64,000 nt of DNA from JAJDXW01 sp965223775 (GTDB taxonomy: Bacteria; Pseudomonadota; Gammaproteobacteria; HK1), in the NCBI GenBank assembly GCA_965223775.1, contig OZ245021.1:1178001-1242000 (forward strand), in the 5' to 3' direction. A program made the translations under genes and the position numbers. Below, piece after piece: positions 1-9,484 of the stretch (its first letter is position 1; every line of letters starts with the position of its first letter). The notes under the pieces are model-generated. The model saw only the letters and a program-made list of their open reading frames with translations, made no database searches and was not told the DNA's origin.

Positions 1-1
1 G

Positions 2-523
2 GCGCTCGCTCGCGGGGTCAAGGTCGACGTCGGCCACGGCTCGCACTTCAGCTTCGACATGGCGCGCCGCGCCCTCGACGCGGGTATCCGTCCCTGGACC
101 CTCGGGGCGGACCTGCACGGCTACAACGTGCGGGCGCCCGGGGCGCGGATGAGCGCCCGGGAGCGGTCCGACAACCCCTTCTTCGGCGTCGCGCCCTTCA
201 ACCTCACCATCGCCATGAGCGAGCTGCTCGCGCTCGGACTGGATCTCGACGAAGTGGTCGCGACGGTAACCGCCAACCCCGCGAAGATGCTTGGCATGGA
301 GGACGAGATCGGAACCTTGCAGCCGGGACGCGAGGCGGACGTAAGCGTCCTCGAGGTCCTGACCGGCCGCTTCAAGCTCTCCGACAACAGCGGCGAGGAA
401 GTGGTCGCGGAGCGGCTGGTCGTGCCGGCCTGGTGCATGAGGGCGGGCAGCGTGTTTCGCGCGGACTCGCCCCTCGTGCCCGAGCCGATCGCGGTCGAGG
501 CACGAACCGTGGCCGCCGCATGA
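2..523 (+). CDS. Amidohydrolase/deacetylase-type metallohydrolase, 3' end only
   Basis: The reading frame is open from the window edge, so the start and most of the protein are missing. The visible part reads DVGHGSHFSF, then a DLHGYN motif about 25 residues later. This combination is typical of the dihydroorotase-like amidohydrolase/deacetylase family, whose members hydrolyse N-acyl or cyclic amide bonds with a metal-bound water. The C-terminal part has the usual EDEIGTLQPGREADVSVLEV turn that packs the small beta domain. The stop overlaps the start of the next gene by 4 bases (ATGA), so the two are probably translated together. The substrate is unknown; the aminotransferase and lactonase-like neighbours suggest breakdown of an acylated amino compound. 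Confidence 0.8.
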   Translation, partial: ALARGVKVDVGHGSHFSFDMARRALDAGIRPWTLGADLHGYNVRAPGARMSARERSDNPFFGVAPFNLTIAMSELLALGLDLDEVVATVTANPAKMLGMEDEIGTLQPGREADVSVLEVLTGRFKLSDNSGEEVVAERLVVPAWCMRAGSVFRADSPLVPEPIAVEARTVAAA

Positions 524-1827
524 ACACGCACGAGCTTCGGGATGCGGCCGGGGCTTACCTGGTTCGCAACGGTCTCCTGGCGGACGTCGTGCCGGCGTCG
601 GAAGGACCGATCCTGGCCCGGGCCGAGGGCTCGCTCATCTGGGACACGGAGGGAAAGGAGTACCTCGACTTCAACTCCGGCCAGATGTGCTCGGCCCTGG
701 GGCACAACCATCCGGCGGTCACGCGCGCCATTCAGGCCGGGCTTGCGACCCTCACCCACGCGAGCTCGGTCTACTACAACGTGCCCCAGATCGAGCTGGC
801 GCGGAAGCTCGCCGGGACCCTCGATGCGCCCCTGAAGCGCGTTCTCTTCATCCAGTCGGGGGCGGACTCGAACGAGGCGGCCATGCTGTTTGCGCGGCGT
901 TGCACCGGGCGAAGCGGAATCGCGGCCTTTCACCTGAGCTTTCACGGCTACACCGACGTGACGCGGGCGGTGAGCTATTGCGCCACGGGGCCGGGCTACG
1001 GGCCGTCCATTCCGGACGTCTACGCCATTCCCACTCCCTATCCGTACCGTTCTCCCCTGGCCAACGAGAACCCCGAGTGGTGGCGCCCGGTCCTCGACAT
1101 GGGCTTCGAGCTTCTGGATCGCGAATGCCCGGGGAACCTCGCCGGGGTCATCGTCGAGCCTCTCGTCAGCGCGGGCGGGGTCATCGAGATGCCGGCCGGG
1201 TACCTGGCGGCCCTCGCGGAGGAGGTCCATGCGCGGGGGGCCCTCCTCATCTTCGACGAGGCGCAGACCGGTCTCGGCAAGCTCGGGACGATGTACGGCT
1301 ACCAGCAGGAGGGGGTCGTCCCGGACATCATCACCGTGTCGAAGCACTTCGGCGGAGGTCTCGCGGTCAGCGCGATGGTGACCTCGGACGAGATCGAGGA
1401 GCGGGCCATCGCGGGCGGGCTCTCGTTCGGCCATTCCCACTCGTCCGATCCCATCGCCTGCACGGCGGGGAGCGCGAGCCTGGACGTCATTCGCGAGGAG
1501 GACATTCCGGGCAGAGCCCGGAGTATTTCCGCCTACTGGCAGGAGCGGGTCCGTACCCTCCAGCAACGCTACGAGATCATCGGCGACATCCGCGGGCGGG
1601 GCATCCTGCAGGGCGTCGAGCTCGTGAAGGACCGCCGCGACAAGGCCCCGGCGAAAGAGGAAGCGCAGGCGGTGTACCGGCACGCGCTTCGCGAAGGGAT
1701 GATCTTCTCGGTGCGCGGCCAGCACGGCAACGTCATGCGCTTCGTGCCGCCCTTCGGCACCACCGAGGGTCAGCTCGACCGCGCGATCGACATCCTCCAG
1801 GGCGGCCTCGAGGCGGCGCTTCGCTGA
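520..1827 (+). CDS. Class III PLP aminotransferase, 2,2-dialkylglycine decarboxylase-like
   Basis: PLP-dependent fold type I enzyme of 435 residues. The N-terminal segment FNSGQMCSALGHNHP and the FQARSWHG-like stretch FHLSFHGYTD resemble 2,2-dialkylglycine decarboxylase and related omega-aminotransferases. The cofactor-binding Asp lies in IFDEAQTGLGK (about residue 246) and the Schiff-base lysine in TVSKHFGGG (about residue 275). The start at 520 is preferred over an upstream in-frame ATG because it overlaps the preceding stop as ATGA and begins just before the conserved domain. The exact amino donor cannot be read from sequence. Its position between an amidohydrolase and an MBL hydrolase suggests a short catabolic operon. 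Confidence 0.85.
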   Translation: MNTHELRDAAGAYLVRNGLLADVVPASEGPILARAEGSLIWDTEGKEYLDFNSGQMCSALGHNHPAVTRAIQAGLATLTHASSVYYNVPQIELARKLAGTLDAPLKRVLFIQSGADSNEAAMLFARRCTGRSGIAAFHLSFHGYTDVTRAVSYCATGPGYGPSIPDVYAIPTPYPYRSPLANENPEWWRPVLDMGFELLDRECPGNLAGVIVEPLVSAGGVIEMPAGYLAALAEEVHARGALLIFDEAQTGLGKLGTMYGYQQEGVVPDIITVSKHFGGGLAVSAMVTSDEIEERAIAGGLSFGHSHSSDPIACTAGSASLDVIREEDIPGRARSISAYWQERVRTLQQRYEIIGDIRGRGILQGVELVKDRRDKAPAKEEAQAVYRHALREGMIFSVRGQHGNVMRFVPPFGTTEGQLDRAIDILQGGLEAALR

Positions 1828-1920
1828 CGGCGGGTTGCCGCTTCACCGGGCGGGGCAGTCTTCCGGCGGTCACGCCGGAAGCCCGGAACGGTAGAACGGA
1901 AGAACGGAGGCACGTGAGTC

Positions 1921-2760
1921 ATGAGCGGAGACGACACCTGGGAGGTCTACGCGATCCAGTACGCGCACCGGGCGGAGCGCTACCGCTACGAGACGTTCAT
2001 CACGAACGCGTGGACCGACCCCCTCCATGACACGTTCCAGCCCATCAGCTACTACGTGTGGGCAATCGTCAACCGCGCGCGCGCATTCGTCGTCGACACC
2101 GGGTTCGACGTCCGCGAGCTCGAGCGCCGCAAGTGCGAGTCCGGCGACCGATGGCAGCCGCGGCTGCTCTGCTCGCCGGCCGAAGGGCTCGCGAAGATCG
2201 GGGTCGACGCCGCGAAGGTTCGCGACGTCATCGTGACCCACCTCCATTTCGACCACGCGGGAACCCTGGACGACTTCCCGGGCGCGCGCTTTCACCTGCA
2301 AGAGCTCGAGATGCAGTACGCGACCGGCCCGCACATGGCCCATTCGTTCTTCAGCGGCGCCTACACCGTGCAGCACGTCACGCAGATGGTGGACCACGTC
2401 TACCAGGGCCGGGTCGCATTCCATTCCGGGGACGCCGAGCTTGCCCCCGGAATCACGCTGCATCTCGTGGGCGGACACACTCTGGGCATCCAGTCGGTCC
2501 GGGTCAAGACGCGGCGCGGGTGGGTGGTGCTCGCGAGCGACGCGAGCCATTTCTACGACAACGTCGAGGAGAACGCGCCGTATCCGATCGTGCACGACGT
2601 CGCGGGGATGCTGGCCGGGTTCACGAAGCTGCGCGCGCTCGCGACCTCTCCGGACCACATCATCCCCGGGCACGACCCGAAGGTCATGGAGCGCTACCCC
2701 GCGGCGAGCGCCGCGGCGCAGGGAGTGGCCGCCCGGCTCGACGCCGACCGCGCGAGCTGA
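1921..2760 (+). CDS. MBL-fold hydrolase, N-acyl homoserine lactonase family
   Basis: A 279-residue metallo-beta-lactamase-fold protein. The metal site is complete: THLHFDHAG at about residues 106-114, GGHTLG near 183, ASDASH near 205 and PGHDP near 249. This arrangement, and the N-terminal PISYYVWAI strand, match the AHL-lactonase-like branch rather than glyoxalase II. Such enzymes open lactone or related ester rings with two zinc ions. It follows the aminotransferase after 93 bases on the same strand. Whether it degrades quorum signals or a catabolic lactone cannot be decided. No signal peptide is seen, so it is expected to be cytoplasmic. Confidence 0.85.
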   Translation: MSGDDTWEVYAIQYAHRAERYRYETFITNAWTDPLHDTFQPISYYVWAIVNRARAFVVDTGFDVRELERRKCESGDRWQPRLLCSPAEGLAKIGVDAAKVRDVIVTHLHFDHAGTLDDFPGARFHLQELEMQYATGPHMAHSFFSGAYTVQHVTQMVDHVYQGRVAFHSGDAELAPGITLHLVGGHTLGIQSVRVKTRRGWVVLASDASHFYDNVEENAPYPIVHDVAGMLAGFTKLRALATSPDHIIPGHDPKVMERYPAASAAAQGVAARLDADRAS

Positions 2761-2776
2761 CGGGGCAGGCGCGGCC

Positions 2777-3367
2777 GTGGACGGCAAGGTGATCCGGCCC
2801 GGCGAGGTGGCCTGGTCCGGCGACAACTCCGGGATCTACCTCAAGCACGAACCCGCCGGGGAATACGTGACGCGCGCGTCGTACTTCCGGGTGACGTACT
2901 CCCCGCACGGAACCGGCAAGGTGCTCGTTCTCCTCAGCGGGCCGACGAACGTGTGCCTGCACGACAACGAGGTCCTCGCGCGCTGGCTGGTGAGGGACTT
3001 CGCGCGTCACTTCCCGCAGTTCCGGTCATCCCCGGAAATGGATCGGCTCGACTACGAGAGGCTCGATGCCCACGTGTCCGAAGGCGATGCCCGCAGTGGG
3101 TGCCGCGAGCGGTTCACGGCGCCCGGGTTCACGGTCGATCTGCGGTGGGCTCCGGCCCAGGCCGGGTTCTTCATCGCTCTTCCGCCCGAGCGGGCCGCCA
3201 CCGGATGCCACGAGATGTACTCGCTGTTCTTCGACGTCCGGGACGCGAGCGTGCTCCTCGGCGGGCGGCGCCTTCCCGGCACGGTAACGGAGCGGGACCT
3301 GCACGGGAGAAGCGCCCCTTCGTCCTTTCTGGCCCTGTCCGAGACGTGGGTGACCGCGCGAGGTTGA
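2777..3367 (+). CDS. Hypothetical protein
   Basis: A 196-residue protein read from a GTG 16 bases after the MBL gene stop; the same frame is open further upstream, but that part only shadows the MBL gene. I do not recognise the family. The sequence is rich in beta-forming stretches (YFRVTYSPHG, KVLVLLSGPTNV, FTVDLRWAPAQAGFFIALP) and has one Arg/His-rich helix (ARWLVRDFARHFPQF), with no signal peptide or membrane segment. Close spacing and shared strand put it in the amidohydrolase-aminotransferase-MBL operon. Start choice is moderately certain because no strong ribosome binding site is visible. Confidence 0.6.
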   Translation: MDGKVIRPGEVAWSGDNSGIYLKHEPAGEYVTRASYFRVTYSPHGTGKVLVLLSGPTNVCLHDNEVLARWLVRDFARHFPQFRSSPEMDRLDYERLDAHVSEGDARSGCRERFTAPGFTVDLRWAPAQAGFFIALPPERAATGCHEMYSLFFDVRDASVLLGGRRLPGTVTERDLHGRSAPSSFLALSETWVTARG

Positions 3368-3391
3368 TTCGGAGCACGGATGGGATAATAT
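3364..3391 (+). promoter_or_regulatory. Sigma-70-type promoter for the Uma2 gene
   Basis: TTGATT (3364-3369) and TAATAT (3386-3391) are separated by 16 bases, close to the consensus for the housekeeping sigma factor. The -35 box overlaps the stop codon of the preceding gene. The expected start of transcription is near 3398, leaving a leader of about 100 bases before the ATG at 3502. This is a prediction from base pattern only. Confidence 0.55.
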
Positions 3392-3501
3392 CTTTCGCCC
3401 AATGCCTGTCCGCCCGAGCGGCCGGCGGCCGGCGGAGAGAAAGAATCCGCCGGGTCGCTCGAGGGACGGGATGAGCCCGTCAGAGGCACAAGGAGGCGCA
3501 C

Positions 3502-4518
3502 ATGCCGCAATCATCCTCTTCCTCAATTTCCGCTCGGCTACCCGCCGGAGGCCCGGCCGCGTCGCCGGGTTCCGGTGAGCCGGAGCCCTCCTCGGTGCTC
3601 GACACGCCGCCCGATTTTCCCGGCTGCGAGTCGTTCCGGATGACCGCCCGTGAGATCGAGCGCAGCGAGGAGCGGCTCGAGTTCTGGGACGCGCGCACCG
3701 AGACCGCGTGGAGGGTCCGCGAGGTCTACGTGCAGCACGAGCAGCCGACCCATCGGCTGGCGGTGCTGGCGAGTCGGGTCGCATCGGTGCGCGGCTCGCC
3801 CATCGAGTGCTACGGCTCGGTGTCCCTGGTGCGGCGCGAAGCGACGGGCCGCCGGCGATGGGTGATGCAGGCCGACCAGATCGTGTACCTGGACTGGCCG
3901 CGTTCGCGCCCGGCGGGTCCGGTGGTGCGCGTCGGCGAGGACGAGCTGCCGGACGTGGTCCTGGAGGTGGACCACACGACGGACGTCCGCCGGTGGAAGC
4001 TCAAGCTCTACCAGGAGTGCGGATTTCCGGAGATCTGGGTCTCGGTCCCGCATGAGACCTCGGTCCGCACCCCCGGTCTGACGATTCACCTGCGCGAGCG
4101 CGACGGTTACCGCGAGTCACCGGAGAGCAGAGCGTTTCCGGGCTGGACGGTGGTGGAGATTCATCGGGCGTTGACCGAGCATCCGGTTTCGACCCGGGCC
4201 TGGTGGGCGCTGGAACGGGTCGGGCGGGCGATGGGGGCGCACGAGGGGACCCGGCCCGACGACGATCCCCTCACCCGCTCCTTGAACGCGGAGGCTCGGG
4301 AGGAGGGCCGAGCGGAGGGATGCCGGGGCGGTCGTCTGGCGGAACGGGTGGAAGCGGTGCTCGAGGTGCTCCGGAAGCGTGGTATCCGGACGGGTTCGGA
4401 CTTCGCGGAGGATCAGGAGCTCTTCGCCGGAGCTTCGCTCGGGATCGTGATGGCCGCCGCGCTCGCGTGCGCGGACGAAGCGGACTTCCGTCGCCGGGTC
4501 AGCGAAGGCGGGCGTTGA
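3502..4518 (+). CDS. Uma2-family (DUF820) PD-(D/E)XK nuclease-like protein
   Basis: A 338-residue protein. The core PDVVLEVDHTTD followed about 10 residues later by KLKLYQECGFPEIWV carries the D-x(n)-E-x-D...K arrangement of the PD-(D/E)XK nuclease fold as found in the Uma2/DUF820 family. These proteins are abundant in some cyanobacteria and purple bacteria, and their cellular role is poorly known. The C-terminal third is charged and helical (EAREEGRAEG). The ATG follows an AGGAGG ribosome site 6 bases upstream and has its own predicted promoter. The 3' end overlaps the convergent korB gene by 20 bases. The polymorphic Ser/Pro-rich N-terminus is probably disordered. Confidence 0.75.
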   Translation: MPQSSSSSISARLPAGGPAASPGSGEPEPSSVLDTPPDFPGCESFRMTAREIERSEERLEFWDARTETAWRVREVYVQHEQPTHRLAVLASRVASVRGSPIECYGSVSLVRREATGRRRWVMQADQIVYLDWPRSRPAGPVVRVGEDELPDVVLEVDHTTDVRRWKLKLYQECGFPEIWVSVPHETSVRTPGLTIHLRERDGYRESPESRAFPGWTVVEIHRALTEHPVSTRAWWALERVGRAMGAHEGTRPDDDPLTRSLNAEAREEGRAEGCRGGRLAERVEAVLEVLRKRGIRTGSDFAEDQELFAGASLGIVMAAALACADEADFRRRVSEGGR

Positions 4519-5554
4519 TCGCCTCGAGCTTGGCGCTTCCCGGGCAAAGGGCCGCTTCGCCGAGCCGGTTGAGCGGCACCTCCGGGGTGCCCATGCGCTC
4601 GTGGAGGTCCGGCGCGCCCGCGTCCACGAAGATGAGGCCGGTCGAGATCTCGCCCCGGGTCTGCAGCTCCTGCACGTAGTGCAGGGCGGCGACCCGGTCC
4701 GTCGGGTCGTATTCTTCGGCGAGCTTGTGCAGCCGCACCGTCCCGCCGTCGTGCAGCCGCACGTCCCGGCTCTCTCCCGCCTCGTACGATATCGTGATCT
4801 CTTCCTGGTGCGGGACGAAGTCCGGCCGGTTCATGACCGCGTTGTGCTCGCGCACGTAGTCGAAGCTCTTGGTCGACTCGGCGTGGTTGTTGAACGTCAC
4901 GCACGGCGAGATGATGTCGAGCAGGGCGAACCCCCGGTGCGAGAACCCGGCCTTGATGAGGGGCACGAGCTGCTCCTTGTCGCCCGAGAACCCGCGCCCC
5001 ACGAAGGAAGCGCCGAGCTGGAGGGCGAGGCTCACCAGATCGATCGAGTCGTGGGGATTGATCTCCCCGGTCTTGCTCCGCATCCCCACGTCGGCGGTCG
5101 CCGAGAGCTGGCCCTTGGTGAGCCCGTAGGTGCCGTTGTTCTCCACCACGTACAGCATGTTGACCTGGCGGCGCACCGCATGACTGAACTGCCCGAGCCC
5201 GATGGAGGCGGTGTCCCCGTCGCCGGACACCCCGACGTAGTAGAGCTCGCGGTTCGCGAGGCTCGATCCGGTCGCGATCGACGGCATCCGCCCGTGCACC
5301 GAGTTGAAGCCGTGGGACTTCGACAGGAAGTAGTTGGGGGTCTTGGACGAGCAGCCGATCCCGGAGAGCTTGGCCATCATGTGCGGCGGCATCGACATCT
5401 CGGCGCAGGCCTGGATGATCGCCGCGCTGATCGAGTCGTGCCCGCAGCCGGCGCAAAGGGTCGACATCGACCCCTCGTAGTCGCGCCGCGAGAGCCCGAG
5501 CTCGTTGGTGCCGAGAAGGGGGTGGCTGAAACGGGGCTTGGCGATGTGGGTCAT
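4499..5554 (-). CDS. korB: 2-oxoacid:ferredoxin oxidoreductase, beta (TPP) subunit
   Basis: The 351-residue catalytic beta subunit of a 2-oxoacid:ferredoxin oxidoreductase, which oxidatively decarboxylates a 2-oxoacid with CoA and passes electrons to ferredoxin. Thiamine diphosphate binding is shown by GVSGDGDTASIG followed about 30 residues later by VENNGTYGLTKG. The N-terminal LCAGCGHDSI and IGCSS cysteines fit the family's 4Fe-4S ligands. The start at 5554 is taken from the conserved N-terminus MTHIAKPRFSHP. It lies 143 bases downstream of korA on the same strand. Subunit sequence alone does not separate 2-oxoglutarate from pyruvate or branched-chain substrates. Confidence 0.9.
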   Translation of the reverse strand: MTHIAKPRFSHPLLGTNELGLSRRDYEGSMSTLCAGCGHDSISAAIIQACAEMSMPPHMMAKLSGIGCSSKTPNYFLSKSHGFNSVHGRMPSIATGSSLANRELYYVGVSGDGDTASIGLGQFSHAVRRQVNMLYVVENNGTYGLTKGQLSATADVGMRSKTGEINPHDSIDLVSLALQLGASFVGRGFSGDKEQLVPLIKAGFSHRGFALLDIISPCVTFNNHAESTKSFDYVREHNAVMNRPDFVPHQEEITISYEAGESRDVRLHDGGTVRLHKLAEEYDPTDRVAALHYVQELQTRGEISTGLIFVDAGAPDLHERMGTPEVPLNRLGEAALCPGSAKLEAINARLR

Positions 5555-5697
5555 GGATTTCGTCCCGTCGGATTCGGTCCTGCCGATTGGCGTCCGGGGC
5601 CGCGGCCGGCGCCCGGACCCGGCATGCCCGGGTCGATGATCGGAAGTGTACCGTCGGATGCGGTGGTGCGGCGGTCGCGCGAAGCGTTCATGGCGTT

Positions 5698-7548
5698 TCA
5701 GTCCGCTTCCTGGGGCAGGCGGCGGTGCTCGCGCGCCTTCGTGTCCGGCGCGAGGCGCTTGCGGATCGCGTCCGCGATGAACGTGCTCGTGATCGGCAGC
5801 CCGTCGTAGTGCAGCACGGAGACGAGGCTTTCGGGGTCGATGTCGCCCTCGTTGACGAGCAGGGTGCGCATCTGGGCGTCCCGGTTCTGCTCCGCCACGA
5901 ACACCGTCGCGTGGCGCGCGATGAAGTCGTACACCTCGCGTCCGAAGGGGAAGGCCCGGATGCGCAGGGCATCGAGCGCGATGCCCTCGGCGCGCAGCAC
6001 TTCGAGGGCCTCCTCCATCGCGGCGGTGGTGGTCCCGAAGTAGACGACGCCCACCAGGGTGTCGTTCTCGGCCGGAGTCGCGACCGCCGCCGGCACGAGC
6101 CGCGCCGCGGTCTCGAACTTGCGTGCGAGCCGTTCCATGCTGCGAAGATAAGCCGGGCCTTCCTCGGTATAGCGCGCGTACTCGTCGTGCGAGGTGCCCC
6201 GCACCAGGTAGGCGCCCCGATCGGGGTGGGTCGCGGGAATGGTGCGCCACCCAATCCCGTCGCCGTCCACGTCGAGGTACCGCCCCCAGTCCTTCATCCG
6301 CTCCAGACCGTCCGCGTCGAGCCGCTTGCCCCGGTCGTAGCGGCGCGCGTCGTCCCACCGGAAGGGATCGGTGGTCCAGTCGTTCATGCCGAGGTCGAGG
6401 TCGCTCATCACGATGACCGGGGTCTGCACCCGTTCGGCGAGATCGAACGCGGTGGCCGCGAACTCGAATGCCTCGGTCGGGTCCTTCGGGAAGAGCAGCA
6501 GGTGCTTGGTGTCGCCGTGCGATGCGTACGCGCAGGCGATGATGTCCGCCTGCTGGGTGCGCGTCGGCATGCCGGTCGAGGGGCTGCCCCGCTGGACGTT
6601 GAACAGCACCACCGGGATCTCGGCGAAGTAGGCGAGCCCGAGGAACTCCGTCATGAGCGAGATCCCCGGGCCGCTCGTCGCCGTAAACCCGCGCGCGCCG
6701 TTCCAGCACGCGCCGATCGCCATGCCGATCGCGGCCAGCTCGTCCTCCGCCTGGACGACCGCGAAGTTCCGATCTCCCGTCTCGGGGTCCACGCGAAGCC
6801 GCTCGCAGTGGCTCGAGAAGGCGTCGACCAGGGAGGTCGAGGGGGTGATGGGATACCAGGCCGCCACCGTCGCCCCGGCATAGACGCACCCGAGGGCGGC
6901 CGCGGAGTTGCCGTTGACGAGGATCCGGTCGCCGGCCGCCTCGCTCCGGTGCACGCGGATGCCGATGGGCGAGTCGAGGTTCTCGCGGACCCAGGCGCTC
7001 CCGAGCTCGAGGGCCTGCACGTTGGGGGCGATGAGGCGGTCCTTGCCGCGGAACTGATCGGCGACGAGGCCCGTCACCGCCTCGAACTCCATGTCGAGGA
7101 GGGTGGAGAGGGCGCCGACGTAGACGATGTTCTTGAAGAGCTGGCGCTGCCGCGGATCCTCGTACGTCGCGAGGCAGATCTCGGTGAGGGGGACCCCGAT
7201 CCAGTTGATGTCCGATCGGTACCGGCGCCGGTCGAGGGGCTTGGAGGAGTCGTGGACCAGGTACCCCCCGGGGAGCAGGGAGTCCACGTCGTCCCGGAAC
7301 GTCGCGGGGTTCATCGCGACCATGATGTCCACCCCGCCGCGTCGCCCGAGGTGGCCCGCCTCGCTCACCCGCACCTCGAACCAGGTGGGGAGCCCCTGGA
7401 TGTTCGAGGGGAAGATGTTGCGGGGGCTGACCGGCACCCCCATCCGGAACACCGCCTTCGCGAACAGGTTGTTCGCGCTCGCCGAGCCCGTCCCGTTGAC
7501 GTTGGCGAACTTGATGACGAAGTCGTTGACTGCGCGGATCTCAGGCAT
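5698..7548 (-). CDS. korA: 2-oxoacid:ferredoxin oxidoreductase, fused gamma-alpha subunit
   Basis: A 616-residue protein with the gamma (acceptor-side) domain in about residues 1-190 (FANVNGTGSASANNLFAKAV, EAGHLGRRGGVDIMV) fused to the alpha pyrimidine-binding domain (from about 210; AAWYPITPSTSLVDAF), as in the KorA branch. It pairs with KorB to form the heterodimer. Its start overlaps the end of the upstream flavoprotein gene by 8 bases, pointing to translational coupling of three genes: electron-transfer subunit, KorA, KorB. The cytoplasmic enzyme links 2-oxoacid oxidation to ferredoxin or, through the flavoprotein, to a pyridine nucleotide. Confidence 0.9.
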   Translation of the reverse strand: MPEIRAVNDFVIKFANVNGTGSASANNLFAKAVFRMGVPVSPRNIFPSNIQGLPTWFEVRVSEAGHLGRRGGVDIMVAMNPATFRDDVDSLLPGGYLVHDSSKPLDRRRYRSDINWIGVPLTEICLATYEDPRQRQLFKNIVYVGALSTLLDMEFEAVTGLVADQFRGKDRLIAPNVQALELGSAWVRENLDSPIGIRVHRSEAAGDRILVNGNSAAALGCVYAGATVAAWYPITPSTSLVDAFSSHCERLRVDPETGDRNFAVVQAEDELAAIGMAIGACWNGARGFTATSGPGISLMTEFLGLAYFAEIPVVLFNVQRGSPSTGMPTRTQQADIIACAYASHGDTKHLLLFPKDPTEAFEFAATAFDLAERVQTPVIVMSDLDLGMNDWTTDPFRWDDARRYDRGKRLDADGLERMKDWGRYLDVDGDGIGWRTIPATHPDRGAYLVRGTSHDEYARYTEEGPAYLRSMERLARKFETAARLVPAAVATPAENDTLVGVVYFGTTTAAMEEALEVLRAEGIALDALRIRAFPFGREVYDFIARHATVFVAEQNRDAQMRTLLVNEGDIDPESLVSVLHYDGLPITSTFIADAIRKRLAPDTKAREHRRLPQEAD

Positions 7549-9403
7549 GTTCGCAAGCCTTGGCAGTCACGAGCAGGAACTTCTGCATGTCCCAGGCGCT
7601 CGTCGGGCAGCGTTCGGCGCACAGCCCGCAGTGCAGGCACACGTCCTCGTCCTTGACCATCACCCGTTCGGTCTTGAGGAGGTCGGAAACCAGAATGTCC
7701 TGTTCCTTGTTGGCGGCCGGGGCGGTGAGCCGGAGGCGAAGGTCCGCCTCGTCGCCGTTCTCCGTAAAGGTGATGCAGTCCGTCGGGCACACGTCCACGC
7801 ACGCGTCGCACTCGATGCAGAGGCTCTCCGTGAAGACCGTCTGCACGTCGCAGTTGAGGCAACGCATCGCCTCGTTGAAGCCAAGCTCCTCGTCGAAGCC
7901 GAGCTCGACCTCCAGCCGCCGCTCCGCGAGCGCGAGCTTCTTGTCCGCGTGCGGCACGACGTAGCGCCGGGCGTGGTCGATGTCGTTGTCGTAGCTCCAC
8001 TCGTGGATGCCCATCTTCTGGCTGACGAGGGTCACCAGGTCGGGCGGGCGGTCGTGGAGGTCCTCCCCGCGGCACGACTTGTCGATGGAGATCGCGGCCT
8101 GGTGCGCATGGGCGACCGCCCAGATGATGTTCTCCGGCCCGAAGGCGGCGTCCCCGCCGATGAACACCCTGGGATGGGTGGTCCGGAACGTGACCGGGTC
8201 CACCACCGGCATGTCCCACTTCCCGAACTCGATCCCGATGTCGCGCTCGATCCAGGGGAACGCGTTCTCCTGGCCGATGGCGACCAGGACGTCGTCGCAC
8301 TCGAAGACCCGCTCCTCGCCGGTCGGGACGAGCCGCCGCCGGCCGTTCTCGTCCACCTCGCGGCGCACATGGTCGAAGCGCACCCCGGTGAGGCGTCCCT
8401 CCTCGTGCAGGAACTCCTTGGGGACGAGGAAGTTGTGGATGGGGATGTCCTCCGCCATCGCTTCCTCGATCTCCCACTCCGACGCCTTCATCTCGTCGAA
8501 GCCGCTGCGCACGACCACGTCGACCTGCTTGCCGCCGAGGCGCCGGGCGGTCCGGCAGCAGTCCATCGCGGTGTTGCCGCCGCCGAGCACCACCACCCGG
8601 CGGCCGATCCGATCGATGTGCTCGAACGCGACGCTCGAGAGCCAATCGATGCCGATGTTGATGTGGTCCGCGGCCTCCCGGCGCCCGGGGATGTCGAGCT
8701 CGCGCCCCCGCGGCGCGCCGGTCCCGATGAAGATCGCGTCGTAGTTCTCCTCGTGCTCGAGCAGCGCGGCGAGGCTTCCGACGTAGTGGTTCCGGCGGAG
8801 CTCGACGCCCAGGTCCAGGATGTAGTTGACCTCTTCCTCGAGCACCTCGTAGGGCAGGCGGAATGCCGGGATCTGGCTCAGCATCATGCCCCCCGCCCGG
8901 TCCGCCTCGTCGTAGATGACGACTTCGTAGCCGAGGGGCATGAGATCGCGCGCGACCGCGAGCGAGGCCGGACCCGCGCCCACGCAGGCGATGCGCCGGC
9001 CGTTCTTCTCCTTCGGGATTTCGGGCAGATAGGGGGTGATGTCGTCGCGGAGATCGGCCGCGACCCGCTTCAGCCGGCAGATCGCGACCGGCTTGTCATC
9101 CACCCGGTCGCGCCGGCAGGCGGGCTCGCAGGGCCGATCGCACGTGCGCCCGAGGATGCCCGGGAACACGTTCGACCACCAGTTCACCATGTACGCGTCG
9201 GTGTAGCGCCGGGCGGCGATGAGCCGGATGTACTCGGGCACCGGCGTATGGGCCGGGCAGGCCCACTGGCAATCCACGACGCGATGGTAGTAGTCCGGCT
9301 TGGACGTATCGGTTGGGTTCACGTCTCTTTTGCGCCGTCCGTGCAGCGGAGTGCGGGGAGGCTGGCGCGTAACGAGCGCCTCGACCGGCAATGATAACGG
9401 CAT
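7541..9403 (-). CDS. GltD-like FAD oxidoreductase with C-terminal 2[4Fe-4S] ferredoxin domain
   Basis: A 620-residue flavoprotein of the glutamate-synthase small-subunit type. From the N-terminus: a Cys-rich iron-sulfur entry (DCQWACPAH, GRTCDRPCEPACRR), an FAD site (CVGAGPASLAVARDL), an NAD(P)H site (VVVLGGGNTAMDCCRTARRL), and at the C-terminus two ferredoxin motifs CIECDACVDVCP and CLHCGLCAERCP. It is encoded directly before korA with overlapping reading frames, so it probably carries electrons between NAD(P)H and the KorAB iron-sulfur chain. The assigned ATG gives a basic N-terminal extension; an in-frame GTG at 9322 would start nearer the conserved domain and is an equal candidate. Confidence 0.88.
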   Translation of the reverse strand: MPLSLPVEALVTRQPPRTPLHGRRKRDVNPTDTSKPDYYHRVVDCQWACPAHTPVPEYIRLIAARRYTDAYMVNWWSNVFPGILGRTCDRPCEPACRRDRVDDKPVAICRLKRVAADLRDDITPYLPEIPKEKNGRRIACVGAGPASLAVARDLMPLGYEVVIYDEADRAGGMMLSQIPAFRLPYEVLEEEVNYILDLGVELRRNHYVGSLAALLEHEENYDAIFIGTGAPRGRELDIPGRREAADHINIGIDWLSSVAFEHIDRIGRRVVVLGGGNTAMDCCRTARRLGGKQVDVVVRSGFDEMKASEWEIEEAMAEDIPIHNFLVPKEFLHEEGRLTGVRFDHVRREVDENGRRRLVPTGEERVFECDDVLVAIGQENAFPWIERDIGIEFGKWDMPVVDPVTFRTTHPRVFIGGDAAFGPENIIWAVAHAHQAAISIDKSCRGEDLHDRPPDLVTLVSQKMGIHEWSYDNDIDHARRYVVPHADKKLALAERRLEVELGFDEELGFNEAMRCLNCDVQTVFTESLCIECDACVDVCPTDCITFTENGDEADLRLRLTAPAANKEQDILVSDLLKTERVMVKDEDVCLHCGLCAERCPTSAWDMQKFLLVTAKACEHA

Positions 9404-9484
9404 GAGCGGCGGTCTGGCCAGACTTTCCCGAAACGGGCATGATCGCGCCGCCGGAAGCAGGGTGCGTCAACGGAGGTTCAAGGG